A program made the position numbers and the translations under genes. Below the pieces are notes generated by a model. It was not told the origin of the DNA. It searched no databases and saw only the letters and a list, made by a program, of their open reading frames with translations. 64,000 nucleotides of DNA from Variovorax sp. ZS18.2.2 (GTDB taxonomy: Bacteria > Pseudomonadota > Gammaproteobacteria > Burkholderiales > Burkholderiaceae_C): the NCBI RefSeq assembly GCF_024701975.1, contig NZ_JANLNM010000003.1, positions 558,001 through 622,000 of the forward strand, given 5' to 3'. This document shows, in pieces, positions 44,551-52,954 of this stretch. Numbering within the stretch: the first letter of the stretch is position 1; each line of letters begins with the position of its first letter.

Positions 44551-45777
44551 TCAGCTTCCTTTCCCCGACCGCATCAAGGCGTTCGACGGCAGCGTCTCGT
44601 CCAGCAGCTTGCGCGCCGTCTCCACGCCGGCCACCGGCAGCAGCTTCGCGTCGAGCAGGCCGACCTGCACCAGCACGCTGGCCTGGTCCCAGTAGATGTG
44701 CTCGTGGTAGAGCTTGTCGCCGCGGAACTTGATGACCGCGAGCAGCGGAATCTCCACGCGCTTGCCGGTCGGTGCCACGCCCGGGAGCATCCACGGGATT
44801 TCCGTCGTGTGCGTGAAGCAGAACAGCATCTCGTCGACCACCTGCGAGGCGCCCACGGTGCGCGAGATCGGCACCAGCGAGGTGTCGGGCGGGTTGCTGT
44901 TGACGAAGTGGTTCGTATAGAAGGCGTGCAGCGCCTTGTAGCCCACGCCGCCCGTCATGGTCGGGATGTGGTTCACATACGGCTCGGCCACCATGGTGCC
45001 CATCGTGTCGTCGACGTTGCGCGTGCCGAACTCGTACTCGCAGTGCTTGTCCCAGAGCGCCGAGAGGTCGTAGTTGGGGCCGATCGCGCCCTTGAGCGCC
45101 GCGATGCTGCGCTCGTGCGCCATCAGCGCCGAGGGCTTGTGGAAGTGCTCGCCGCCGTTGCGCGCGAAGGCGTGGTCCATGCCCGGATACACGTAGAGCG
45201 AAACGCCCGGGCGGCCCTGCAGCGTCTGCACGATGCGGTCGCGCGCCTCGGGCGGGCAGAACTTGTCGAGCTCGGCGATGTGCAGCGTGAGCGGGCGCTT
45301 GATGTGGTCGGCTTCGCCGAGCGCCGCATCGATGCCCACGCCGTAGTAGCCGACGGCCACGTCCGCATCGGTGCGGCACGCAGCCAGGTAGGCGAGCTTG
45401 CCGCCGAGACAGAAGCCGAGCACGCCGACTTTCTTCTCTTGCACTTCGGGCCGCTGGCGCAGCGCGGTGATCGCGGCCTGCATGTCTTCCATGCCCTTGG
45501 CTTCGTCGAAGCCGCCGTAGAGCGCGAAGGCGCGCTGCCAGTCGGCCTCGCTGTAGCCGAGCTCCACATCGGGCTCCTGGCGCCAGAAGAGGTCGGGCAC
45601 CAGCACGACGTAGCCTTCTTCCGCGTAGTAGTCGGCCACCTCGCGCATCGTGTGGTTGATGCCGAAGATTTCCTGCGCGATCACGAGGCCGGGGCCGCTG
45701 CCGGATTTGGGCAATGCGAGGTAGCCGTTGAAACTGCCGCTGCCGTCGGTGGCCTGGATGCGGATTTTTTTCTGCAT
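44551..45777 (-). CDS. Dienelactone hydrolase-like/SnoaL-like fusion protein
   Basis: Encodes 408 residues in two domains. Residues 1-225 are a dienelactone hydrolase with catalytic-site residues at exactly the classical positions: Glu36 (QEIFG), Cys123 (GFCLGG), Asp171 and His202 (MDHAF). Residues 240-395 form a SnoaL/NTF2-like alpha-beta barrel domain (EYEFGTRNVDDTMGTM, HIYWDQASVLVQVGLL). It is the last gene of the SDR-styA1-styA2B operon, 47 bases after styA2B. In the Acinetobacter iif indole cluster a gene (iifA) acts on the 3-hydroxyindolin-2-one intermediate; this protein might play that role, but I cannot verify homology. Confidence 0.82.
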   Translation of the reverse strand: MQKKIRIQATDGSGSFNGYLALPKSGSGPGLVIAQEIFGINHTMREVADYYAEEGYVVLVPDLFWRQEPDVELGYSEADWQRAFALYGGFDEAKGMEDMQAAITALRQRPEVQEKKVGVLGFCLGGKLAYLAACRTDADVAVGYYGVGIDAALGEADHIKRPLTLHIAELDKFCPPEARDRIVQTLQGRPGVSLYVYPGMDHAFARNGGEHFHKPSALMAHERSIAALKGAIGPNYDLSALWDKHCEYEFGTRNVDDTMGTMVAEPYVNHIPTMTGGVGYKALHAFYTNHFVNSNPPDTSLVPISRTVGASQVVDEMLFCFTHTTEIPWMLPGVAPTGKRVEIPLLAVIKFRGDKLYHEHIYWDQASVLVQVGLLDAKLLPVAGVETARKLLDETLPSNALMRSGKGS

Positions 45778-45824
45778 GTGAACTGCTCCGTGGGTGAGGT
45801 GGGGTGGTGAAGCGGGCCGCGTGC

Positions 45825-47558
45825 TCACTGCATGCATTCCGGGTGCCTGGTCGTCACCTGGTAGTAGCCTGAATGAAAGACCAGCGGCTCGCCGTCGAAG
45901 CGATCGTAGCGCTCGACCTCGCCGATGAAGATGAGATGGTCGCCGCCGTCGTACTGCTTCACGTTGCGGCAGGTGAAGCGCGCGATGACGCCGTTCAACA
46001 GCGGCACGCCGGCCGTGCCCTCGCAGCAGTCCACGCCGCCGAACTTGTCCGCCTGCGGCGTCGAGAACTGCCGCGACAGGTGATGCTGGTTCGCCGCGAG
46101 CACATTGATCGCGAAGTGGCTGGCGCCGGTGAAGTCGGCCACGCTCGGCGCCTGCCGCGCGAGACTCCACAGCACCAGCGGCGGATCGAGCGAAACCGAG
46201 GAGAACGAATTGGCGGTCATGCCCACGCGGCGCCCATCGATGGCCCGCGTGGTGATGACGGTCACGCCGGTGCTGAATTGCCCGAGCGCCTTGCGAAAGT
46301 CGCGCCGGTCGAAGCGGTCCACCGCCGCTTCGCGCGCGCGGGTTTCGAGAAAGCGGTCGGCCTCGGCGGCGTCGAACCACCAGGGCGCGAAGGCACGCGG
46401 ATCATCGAAGCCGTTGACGATAGTGCTCGCCACCGCGGGCATGTGCGTCGCGCTCTGCAGCAGCTTCAGCAGGTGCGGCTTCGGCGGTGCGAGCAGGCTG
46501 TTCGTCCAGTCGGTGGCCCAGCGCGCGTAGCCCTCCCAGTAGCGATCGAAGGTCTCCTGCATCCAGGCGGCATCGAACGGTGCGTCGCCGTGTTCGAGGA
46601 TGCGCTTCAAGTAGATGTCAGCGCACTTGGCCGCGTTGTTCGCGCCCTGACCCGTGATCGGATCGTTGAGCACCACCGCATCGGCCAGGCCCAGCACCTG
46701 GCGACCCGAGGGCAGCGTGGCGACGGGCTTGCGCACCGTCGGCGTGTAGCGGCCGGTGAGGATGCCGTTGTCGTCGGTCAGTTCGATGTGCGTGCAGCGC
46801 TCGGCCTCCCACGGCAGGAAGGTCTCGAGGATCCACTTGCTGCGCGCGAGGTGTTCCTGCGGCGTCTTCACGTCGGCCCAGCAATCCATCGGCCCACCGG
46901 GCACGCCTTCGAACACCATGATCTCGCACGGCCCCGATGTGGTCAGCGCCGGGAACACGAAGTACTCGCCCACGCCGGGAATCAGGTTGAAGCACACGCG
47001 CGCATACGGCTCGGCCGGCTTCATGCCCTTCACGTAGGTGAGCGCCAGTGCGCGCTGCGGCTGGTCGAATGGGGAGCGTGCCTCGTCGCGCTCGAAGAGC
47101 TTCGATATCTCGCCTTTGCCGCTCGCCACGACCACGAGGTCATGCATCTGCGTGCAGGTTTCCAGGTCGTCGAGCCCCATGTCCCGCAGCACCAGCCGGC
47201 CACCGTGGTCTTCGAATTCGGCCATCCACGCGGGGATCTTGAGCCGCTGGTCGACCGACCGCGCGGGCCCGTCGAGCCGCGCGCTCCATTCGATGGCCTT
47301 GCCGCCCTCGGGGTTGCGCACCGCGATGCCGATGCCTTCGATCGGGGGGCATTCGCTGGCCCATCCATGCAGCTCCAATTCGCGCTCGGTCTGCAGCGCG
47401 GTCTCGAACATGCACTGGCTGGACATCACCGGCCCCTCGAAAATCTCCCGCGCCGTGCGGTTCGAGAAAACCGTCACCTCATGCCCCGCGCGCCGCAGGC
47501 CGAGTGCGAGCTGCATGCCGGACGGCCCGGCGCCGACGATGGCCACGCGTCGTTTCAT
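45825..47558 (-). CDS. styA2B: StyA2B-type self-sufficient monooxygenase fused to its flavin reductase
   Basis: Encodes 577 residues. Residues 1-405 are a StyA-like FAD monooxygenase (Rossmann motif IVGAGPSGMQLALGL; NDPITGQGANNAAKCAD). Residues about 412-577 are a StyB-like flavin reductase (FRKALGQFSTGVTVITTRA, GMTANSFSSVSLDPPLVLWS). Both halves are in one frame with a short linker, so reduced FAD is made and used in one polypeptide. StyA1/StyA2B pairs are known from Rhodococcus opacus 1CP and Variovorax paradoxus EPS; they oxidise styrene poorly and favour indole or sulfides. The gene starts 14 bases after styA1. Confidence 0.93.
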   Translation of the reverse strand: MKRRVAIVGAGPSGMQLALGLRRAGHEVTVFSNRTAREIFEGPVMSSQCMFETALQTERELELHGWASECPPIEGIGIAVRNPEGGKAIEWSARLDGPARSVDQRLKIPAWMAEFEDHGGRLVLRDMGLDDLETCTQMHDLVVVASGKGEISKLFERDEARSPFDQPQRALALTYVKGMKPAEPYARVCFNLIPGVGEYFVFPALTTSGPCEIMVFEGVPGGPMDCWADVKTPQEHLARSKWILETFLPWEAERCTHIELTDDNGILTGRYTPTVRKPVATLPSGRQVLGLADAVVLNDPITGQGANNAAKCADIYLKRILEHGDAPFDAAWMQETFDRYWEGYARWATDWTNSLLAPPKPHLLKLLQSATHMPAVASTIVNGFDDPRAFAPWWFDAAEADRFLETRAREAAVDRFDRRDFRKALGQFSTGVTVITTRAIDGRRVGMTANSFSSVSLDPPLVLWSLARQAPSVADFTGASHFAINVLAANQHHLSRQFSTPQADKFGGVDCCEGTAGVPLLNGVIARFTCRNVKQYDGGDHLIFIGEVERYDRFDGEPLVFHSGYYQVTTRHPECMQ

Positions 47559-47572
47559 GCACCAACTCCGGG

Positions 47573-48808
47573 TTATGCGACGGCCGCGCAGGTGGCGATG
47601 TAGCGCTCCGATTCCGCGGCGTCGGCGAACCACGGAAAGAAGGTGCGCGGATCGTCGAAGCCATCGGCGAAGGCACTCGCCAGCGGCGGCACCGCGCCGG
47701 CACTGCCGAGCAGGTTGAGCACATGGGGCGGCGGCGCGAGCAGCATGTTGGTCCACTGCGTGACCCATTGCGCGTAACCGAACCAGTAGCGGTCGAAGGT
47801 CTGCTGCATCCAGGCCGCATCGGCCGCGCCATCGCCGCGCGCGAGGATGCTCTTGAGGTACGTGTCGGCGCACTTGGCCGCGTTGTTCGAGCCCTGCCCC
47901 GTGATCGGATCGTTGAGCACCACCACGTCGGCCAGGCCCAGCACCTTGCGGCCCGAAGGCAATGTCGCCACGGGCTTGCGCACCGTCGGCGCGAAGCGGC
48001 CCGCGAGGATTCCGTTGTCGTCCGTCAGTTCGATGTCCTTGCAGCGCTCGGCCTCCCACGGTGTGAAGGTGTCGAGGATCCACTTGCTGCGCGCGAGGTG
48101 CTCCTCGGGCGTCTTCACATCGGCCCAGCAGTCCATCGGCCCGCCGGGTACGCCTTCGAACACCATGATCTCGCACGGCCCCGTCGTCGTCAGCGCCGGG
48201 AACACGAAGTACTCGCCCACGCCGGGAATCAGGTTGAAGCACACCGCCGAGAACGGCTCGCGCGGCGCCATGCCCTTCACATAGGTGAGCGCAAGCGCGC
48301 GCTGCGGCTTGTCGTAGGGCGACTTGTGCGCATCGCGCTCAAAGAGCTTCGATATCTCGCCCTTGCCGCTCGCGACCAACGTCAGATCATGGCTCTGCGT
48401 GCAGGCCTCCAGCTCGTCGATGCCCGCGTCCTTGAAGACGAGCTCGCCGCCCTTCTTCTGGAATTCGTCCATCCACGCCGGGATCTTCACGCGCTGGTCG
48501 ACCGACTGCGCGCTTGCGTTCAGGCGCGCGGCCCAGTCGATGGCCTTGGCGCCCTTCTGCTCGGGGTGCGGCACGGCCAGGCCGATGCCGTCCACCGTGG
48601 GGCAGTCACTCGCCCAGTGGTCCAGCCCCAGGTCGCGTTCGATCTGCAGCGAGGTGTGGAACATGCACTGGCTCGACATCACCTTGCCCTGGCGGATGTC
48701 CTCCCCCGTGCGGTTGCTGAACATGGTGACCTCGTAGCCTGCCGCAAGCAGGCCGAGCCCCAGTTGCAGGCCCGACTGGCCTGCGCCGACGATGGCGATT
48801 CGCTTCAT
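47573..48808 (-). CDS. styA1: StyA1-type FAD-dependent aromatic monooxygenase
   Basis: Encodes 411 residues with the FAD Rossmann motif IVGAGQSGLQLGLGL and the family stretches VMSSQCMFHTSLQIERDLGL, LIPGVGEYFVFPALTT and LNDPITGQGSNNAAKCAD. It is a single-component oxygenase needing reduced FAD, which the reductase half of StyA2B can supply. Protein and DNA are very similar to the first two thirds of styA2B, so the two arose by tandem duplication. The substrate is probably an indole-like heteroaromatic, inferred from the cluster. Confidence 0.93.
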   Translation of the reverse strand: MKRIAIVGAGQSGLQLGLGLLAAGYEVTMFSNRTGEDIRQGKVMSSQCMFHTSLQIERDLGLDHWASDCPTVDGIGLAVPHPEQKGAKAIDWAARLNASAQSVDQRVKIPAWMDEFQKKGGELVFKDAGIDELEACTQSHDLTLVASGKGEISKLFERDAHKSPYDKPQRALALTYVKGMAPREPFSAVCFNLIPGVGEYFVFPALTTTGPCEIMVFEGVPGGPMDCWADVKTPEEHLARSKWILDTFTPWEAERCKDIELTDDNGILAGRFAPTVRKPVATLPSGRKVLGLADVVVLNDPITGQGSNNAAKCADTYLKSILARGDGAADAAWMQQTFDRYWFGYAQWVTQWTNMLLAPPPHVLNLLGSAGAVPPLASAFADGFDDPRTFFPWFADAAESERYIATCAAVA

Positions 48809-48845
48809 TTCATCTGCTCCTTGATTGCTCCGTTCGAGGAGCGGG

Positions 48846-49637
48846 TCAGTCCATCAACTGGGGAATGGCGGGCACGGCCTGCTCGGGGCCCATGGCGGAA
48901 TAGCCGCCGTCCACCGCGTAGTCGGCGCCGGTCACGAAGCTCGCGTGGTCCGAGCACAGGAACAGCACCACCTGCGCCACCTCGTCCGGATCGCCCACGC
49001 GCCCGAGCAGGTGGAAGGGCGCGGCCACGCGGTCGGTCTTGGCGCGGTCGTTGCCGCTCAGGCGCTCCATCACGGCCGACCAGGTCCAGCCCGGCGACAC
49101 GCTGTTCACCCGGATGTTGTCTTGCGCGAGGTCCATCGCCATGTTGCGGGTGAGCTGCGCCATCGCGGCCTTGCTCACCGGATAGAGCCAGCGCCCCGTC
49201 TGCGCCACGCGCGACGAGATGCTCGTGAAATTGACCACCGCCCCGCCGCCGGCCGCCACCATGTGCGGATGCGCGGCCTGCAGCATCGCCACCGCGCTCG
49301 CCACGTTCACGTTGAACGAGGTGAGCCAGTCGGCGCGCGGCGACTTGAAGCCGTCGTCCACATAGGAGCACGCGAGGTTGACGAGAAAGTGCACTCCGCC
49401 GTGCCGCGCGGCCGCCTCGGCCACACAGGCGTGCACCTGCGCGTCGTCGGTGATGTCGGTGCGGACGAACCGCACGCCGGCGCCGAGCGAATCGGCGAGC
49501 GCCTGGCCGTTGTCGGCATCGATGTCGGCGACGACGACCTTCACGCCGGCCGCGTGCAGCGCGCGCACCACGCCCACGCCTATCAATGTGGCGCCGCCGG
49601 TGACGATGGCGCTCTTGCCTGCGAGTCCCTTGAACAT
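48846..49637 (-). CDS. Short-chain dehydrogenase/reductase (SDR)
   Basis: Encodes 263 residues of a classical SDR. The cofactor motif is varied (TGGATLIGVGV in place of TGxxxGIG); Asp39-41 (ADIDAD) suggests NAD preference; the catalytic Ser/Tyr/Lys are in VNFTSISSR and YPVSKAAM. GAGGAG precedes the start. First gene of the operon leading into styA1. In iif/ind-type clusters an SDR dehydrogenates the dihydrodiol made after indole epoxidation; that is the best guess here. Confidence 0.92.
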   Translation of the reverse strand: MFKGLAGKSAIVTGGATLIGVGVVRALHAAGVKVVVADIDADNGQALADSLGAGVRFVRTDITDDAQVHACVAEAAARHGGVHFLVNLACSYVDDGFKSPRADWLTSFNVNVASAVAMLQAAHPHMVAAGGGAVVNFTSISSRVAQTGRWLYPVSKAAMAQLTRNMAMDLAQDNIRVNSVSPGWTWSAVMERLSGNDRAKTDRVAAPFHLLGRVGDPDEVAQVVLFLCSDHASFVTGADYAVDGGYSAMGPEQAVPAIPQLMD

Positions 49638-49780
49638 GACGCTTGCTCTCCTCGGTTGGTCGATCGGACAGACCCTGTTGGCCTGTGGAGCGAACGTTAC
49701 GAGGGGGCGGGCTCCTGGAGAGTCCCGAAAACGCAGGCGATGTCCCTGGCGCGCAGGTCTTTGCCGAGGGGAGGCCCGAA

Positions 49781-49809
49781 TTGTGGGCGGGGATGGTTTT
49801 TGCTACGGT
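49781..49809 (+). promoter_or_regulatory. Putative promoter of the AraC regulator
   Basis: TTGTGG (49781-49786) and TACGGT (49804-49809) are spaced by 17 bases; the -10 is 11 bases before the ATG at 49821, giving a very short leader. A weak match, read by eye. Confidence 0.35.
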
Positions 49810-49820
49810 GCCTTCGCCCC

Positions 49821-50828
49821 ATGGAAACCGTCACCACCCCATCGCTGCCGCTGCAGCGCTACCGGCTTTTCGAGAGCCATGACATGGACGAGGCACGCGA
49901 AAGCGTCGCCCGCGTGTTCTGCCCGCACGGGCTGGTGATGCTGAAGCCGCGCACCGAACTGGACGCCTGCCACCACAGCGCGCGGCTGCACCGGGACGTG
50001 AGCCTCAACTACGTGCAGTACGGGCCGGGCGTGCAGATCGACCCCGGCTATCTGCAGGACTTTTTTCTGCTGCAGATTCCGCTGCGCGGCGGCGCCGAGA
50101 TCCGTTGCGGCGCGCAGCAGGTGGACGCCACGCCCCGTCTCGCCTCGCTGCCCTCGCCCACCGAACCGCTTTCGATGCGCTGGGCCGACGACAGTCCGCA
50201 CCTGATCGTGCAGTTGGCACGCTCCGCGCTGCTCTCCCGGCTCGAATCACTGCTGCAGGCGCCTGTGGGGCAACCGCTGGTGTTCGACCTTGGCGTGCCG
50301 CTGGACAACCCCGTGCTGGCGCCGCTGGTGCATTTCATCGACTACCTGCGGCTCACGCTCGATGCGGGCAATGCGCTGCAGGCCGGCAGCCCGTTGGCCG
50401 AGCATGCGGAGGCGTACCTGATGTCCAGCCTGCTGATGTCGGCGGGGCACAACCACTCACGAGCCCTCGCCGGAGACGCCCGGCGGCGCCTGCTGCCGCG
50501 TGTGGTTCGCAGGGCGCAGGAATACATGGCGGCCAATGCGGAGCTGCCGCTTTCGTTGGCCGACATCTGCCGCGAAGTCGGCTGCAGTGCGCGCGCGTTG
50601 CAACTGGCGTTTCGCCAGCATGCGGGGCAGGGGCCGATGGAGTTTCTTCGCGAGACCCGGCTCGACAAGGTGCGGGCCGAACTGCAGTCATCGGCCGGCG
50701 CTGCCGGAACCGGCGTGCGCGAGGTGGCGCAGAAGTACGGGTTTCTTCACCTCGGGCACTTTGCGGCGCAATACCGTGCGCGCTTCGGGGAGCGGCCGTC
50801 CGAGACTCGGGGATTGCGCGGATCTTGA
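49821..50828 (+). CDS. AraC-family activator divergent from the styA1/styA2B operon
   Basis: Encodes 335 residues. The N-terminal half is an AraC-binding/cupin-like domain (CHHSARLHRDVSLNYVQYGPGV, QIPLRGGAEIRCGAQQV); the C-terminal half holds two helix-turn-helix motifs (LSLADICREVGCSARALQLAFRQH; VREVAQKYGFLHLGHFAAQYRARFG). It has the layout of regulators of aromatic catabolism. The ATG at 49821 is chosen although the frame is open far upstream across the SDR gene. Probably activates the SDR-styA1-styA2B-DLH operon. Confidence 0.92.
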   Translation: METVTTPSLPLQRYRLFESHDMDEARESVARVFCPHGLVMLKPRTELDACHHSARLHRDVSLNYVQYGPGVQIDPGYLQDFFLLQIPLRGGAEIRCGAQQVDATPRLASLPSPTEPLSMRWADDSPHLIVQLARSALLSRLESLLQAPVGQPLVFDLGVPLDNPVLAPLVHFIDYLRLTLDAGNALQAGSPLAEHAEAYLMSSLLMSAGHNHSRALAGDARRRLLPRVVRRAQEYMAANAELPLSLADICREVGCSARALQLAFRQHAGQGPMEFLRETRLDKVRAELQSSAGAAGTGVREVAQKYGFLHLGHFAAQYRARFGERPSETRGLRGS

Positions 50829-50960
50829 TGTACGGCCGGGGCGCTGGCGGCATGCAGAGGTCAACAAGGTCATTGAGCGGGTGATCGCAGCAATGCAGGT
50901 CAAGGGGGCGACGGTTACCCGCCGCGGTGGTCCCGACCGACGAGACGCCCGTCCGCAGCC

Positions 50961-51866
50961 TCAGGGCAGGTTCGCCGCGCGGATGCTGTCGATCAACTGG
51001 CGCAATCCCGGCGGCATCTGCCGGCGGCTGGGGTAGTAGACAAAGAACGGAACCCCGACTGCGGCCCACTCCGCCAGCACGACCTCCAGCTTCCCCGCCT
51101 TGAGCTCCTCGCTCACGCGTCGCTCCAGGCAGTAGGCCAGGCCGACACCGTCGATCGCGGCCTGCACCGAGGTCTCGGTCTCGTTGACGCTCATGGGACC
51201 GGGAACGTCGATCTCGCAAGCCTCGTTGCCGCCGCCCAGTTCCCACTTGTAGAGCGAGTTGTCGCCGATGCGCATGCGCACGCAGGCATGCCGCAGCAGG
51301 TCCGTGGGCTGCGAGGGGCGGCCGTGACGCGAGAGATAGTCCGGCGAGCCGACGACCACCCAGCGCAGCGGCCGCGTCAGCGCCACCGCCACCATGTCCT
51401 GCGGCACGGTGCCGCCGTAGCGGATGCCGGCGTCGTAGCCATCGGCCACGATGTCGACCAGGCGGTCCTCGACGGTGATCTCGAGCTGCACGTCCGGATA
51501 GGTCGCAAAGAAATCGGGAAGCACCGGACCCACCAGAAGCCGGGAGGCATCGCGCGGCACGTTGATGCGAAGCCGCCCAGCGGGCACGCCGCGGTAGACA
51601 TCGAGCTCGCCCAATGCATCACCGATGGCCTGGAAACCTCGTTCCAGCTTGTCGGCGAGCGCGCTCCCCGCAGCGGTCGGCACCACCGAACGGCTGGTGC
51701 GATTGAGCAGCTTCACGCCCAGCCGCGTCTCCAGGTTCTTGATCGAATGGCTCAGCGCGGAAGTGGTGAGGCCGAGTTCAATGGCCGCCTGGCGAAAGCT
51801 GCGCCGGCGCGCGACCGCCACAAACACATTCAGGTCGGCCAGTTCGGAGCGGGTAAAGGCTGGCAT
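50961..51866 (-). CDS. LysR-family regulator of the reductase operon
   Basis: Encodes 301 residues: LysR helix-turn-helix (DLNVFVAVARRRSFRQAAIELGLTTSALSHSIKNLE, residues 10-45) and a substrate-binding domain with LRINVPRDASRLLVGPVLPDF. The ATG at 51866 is used; the frame stays open for 34 more codons over the divergent promoter. It is divergent from the aldo/keto reductase operon with a symmetrical element in between, so it probably regulates it. Confidence 0.94.
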   Translation of the reverse strand: MPAFTRSELADLNVFVAVARRRSFRQAAIELGLTTSALSHSIKNLETRLGVKLLNRTSRSVVPTAAGSALADKLERGFQAIGDALGELDVYRGVPAGRLRINVPRDASRLLVGPVLPDFFATYPDVQLEITVEDRLVDIVADGYDAGIRYGGTVPQDMVAVALTRPLRWVVVGSPDYLSRHGRPSQPTDLLRHACVRMRIGDNSLYKWELGGGNEACEIDVPGPMSVNETETSVQAAIDGVGLAYCLERRVSEELKAGKLEVVLAEWAAVGVPFFVYYPSRRQMPPGLRQLIDSIRAANLP

Positions 51867-51900
51867 CCGTGACTCCGTGGTTGTGCCCAGTTTAATGGGG

Positions 51901-51954
51901 CGTTGAAATCCATTCATCGCCCTTTTGACTAGATTCAAAGCATTCTTTTCAACG
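51901..51954. promoter_or_regulatory. Widely spaced inverted repeat between LysR and reductase genes
   Basis: CGTTGAAA (51901-51908) and TTTCAACG (51947-51954) are perfect 8-base arms separated by 38 bases. The arrangement covers the whole divergent promoter region and would suit two LysR dimers bound cooperatively. Confidence 0.45.
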
Positions 51955-51960
51955 GATGAC

Positions 51961-52950
51961 ATGACCATGGAAACGCTTCAGATCGAAGGTATTGCGACAC
52001 CCGTCTCGCGCGTCGCGCTCGGCACCTGGGCCATCGGCGGCTGGATGTGGGGCGGCACGGACGACGCCCAGTCCATCGCGACGATCCGCGCTGCCGTCGA
52101 CTCGGGCATCAACCTCATCGACACTGCGCCGGTCTATGGATTCGGTCACTCGGAAGAGGTCGTCGGCAAGGCCCTGGAGGGCCTGCGCGACAAGGCCGTG
52201 ATCGCGACGAAGGCGGGCCTGGACTGGCCCGACGGGTCGGTGCGGCGCAACGCGACGGCGGAACGCATCCGCACGGAGGTGGAGCAGTCGCTGCGCCGGT
52301 TGCGCACCGACCGCATCGATCTCTACCAGATCCACTGGCCCGACCCGCTCGTGCCGCACGACGAGACCGCTGCGCAGCTGGAGAGGCTCCGGCGCGAGGG
52401 AAAGATTCTCGCCATCGGCGTGAGCAACTATTCGCCGTCGCAGATGGAGAGCTTCAGCCGCAAGGCGCCGCTGGCCACGGTGCAGCCGCCCTACAACCTG
52501 TTCGAACGAAGCATCGAGAAAGACGTGCTGCCCTACGCCAGGCAGCACGGCCTGACGGTCCTCGCGTACGGCGCCTTGTGCCGCGGCCTGCTGTCGGGCC
52601 GCATGAGCGCGGCCACCGTCTTTCCCGGCGACGACCTTCGCAGCGGCGACCCCAAGTTCCGGCCGCCACGCTTCGACCAATACCTGGCGGCGGTCGATGC
52701 GCTGGAGCGCTTTGCGCGCGAGCGCCACGGCAAGTCGGTGCTGGCGCTGGCGATACGCTGGATCCTCGACCAGGGACCGACGATCGCGCTATGGGGCGCA
52801 CGCCGGCCCGACCAGCTCGCCGGCGTCGATGCAGCTTTCGGCTGGAAGCTGAGCGACGGCGATCTGCGCGATATCGATGCGTTGTTGGCCCAGCACATCA
52901 CCGACCCCGTCGGACCCGAGTTCATGGCGCCGCCGGCGCGGCAGGGCTGA
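51961..52950 (+). CDS. Aldo/keto reductase
   Basis: Encodes 329 residues of an AKR barrel. Active-site residues are visible: Asp in INLIDTAPVYG, Tyr in the same stretch, Lys in IATKAGLDW and His in IDLYQIHWPDP. The NADPH-binding region near the C-terminus is ALWGARRPDQL. First gene of a four-gene operon regulated by the divergent LysR protein; the substrate is unknown. It begins ATG-ACC-ATG at 51961; the second Met is an equally plausible start. Confidence 0.94.
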   Translation: MTMETLQIEGIATPVSRVALGTWAIGGWMWGGTDDAQSIATIRAAVDSGINLIDTAPVYGFGHSEEVVGKALEGLRDKAVIATKAGLDWPDGSVRRNATAERIRTEVEQSLRRLRTDRIDLYQIHWPDPLVPHDETAAQLERLRREGKILAIGVSNYSPSQMESFSRKAPLATVQPPYNLFERSIEKDVLPYARQHGLTVLAYGALCRGLLSGRMSAATVFPGDDLRSGDPKFRPPRFDQYLAAVDALERFARERHGKSVLALAIRWILDQGPTIALWGARRPDQLAGVDAAFGWKLSDGDLRDIDALLAQHITDPVGPEFMAPPARQG

Positions 52951-52954
52951 TCGC

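Noticed and set aside
48825..49820. Upstream extension of the AraC gene across the SDR gene
   Set aside because: The frame is open by chance over the opposite strand SDR; the AraC protein begins at 49821 with a normal N-terminus.
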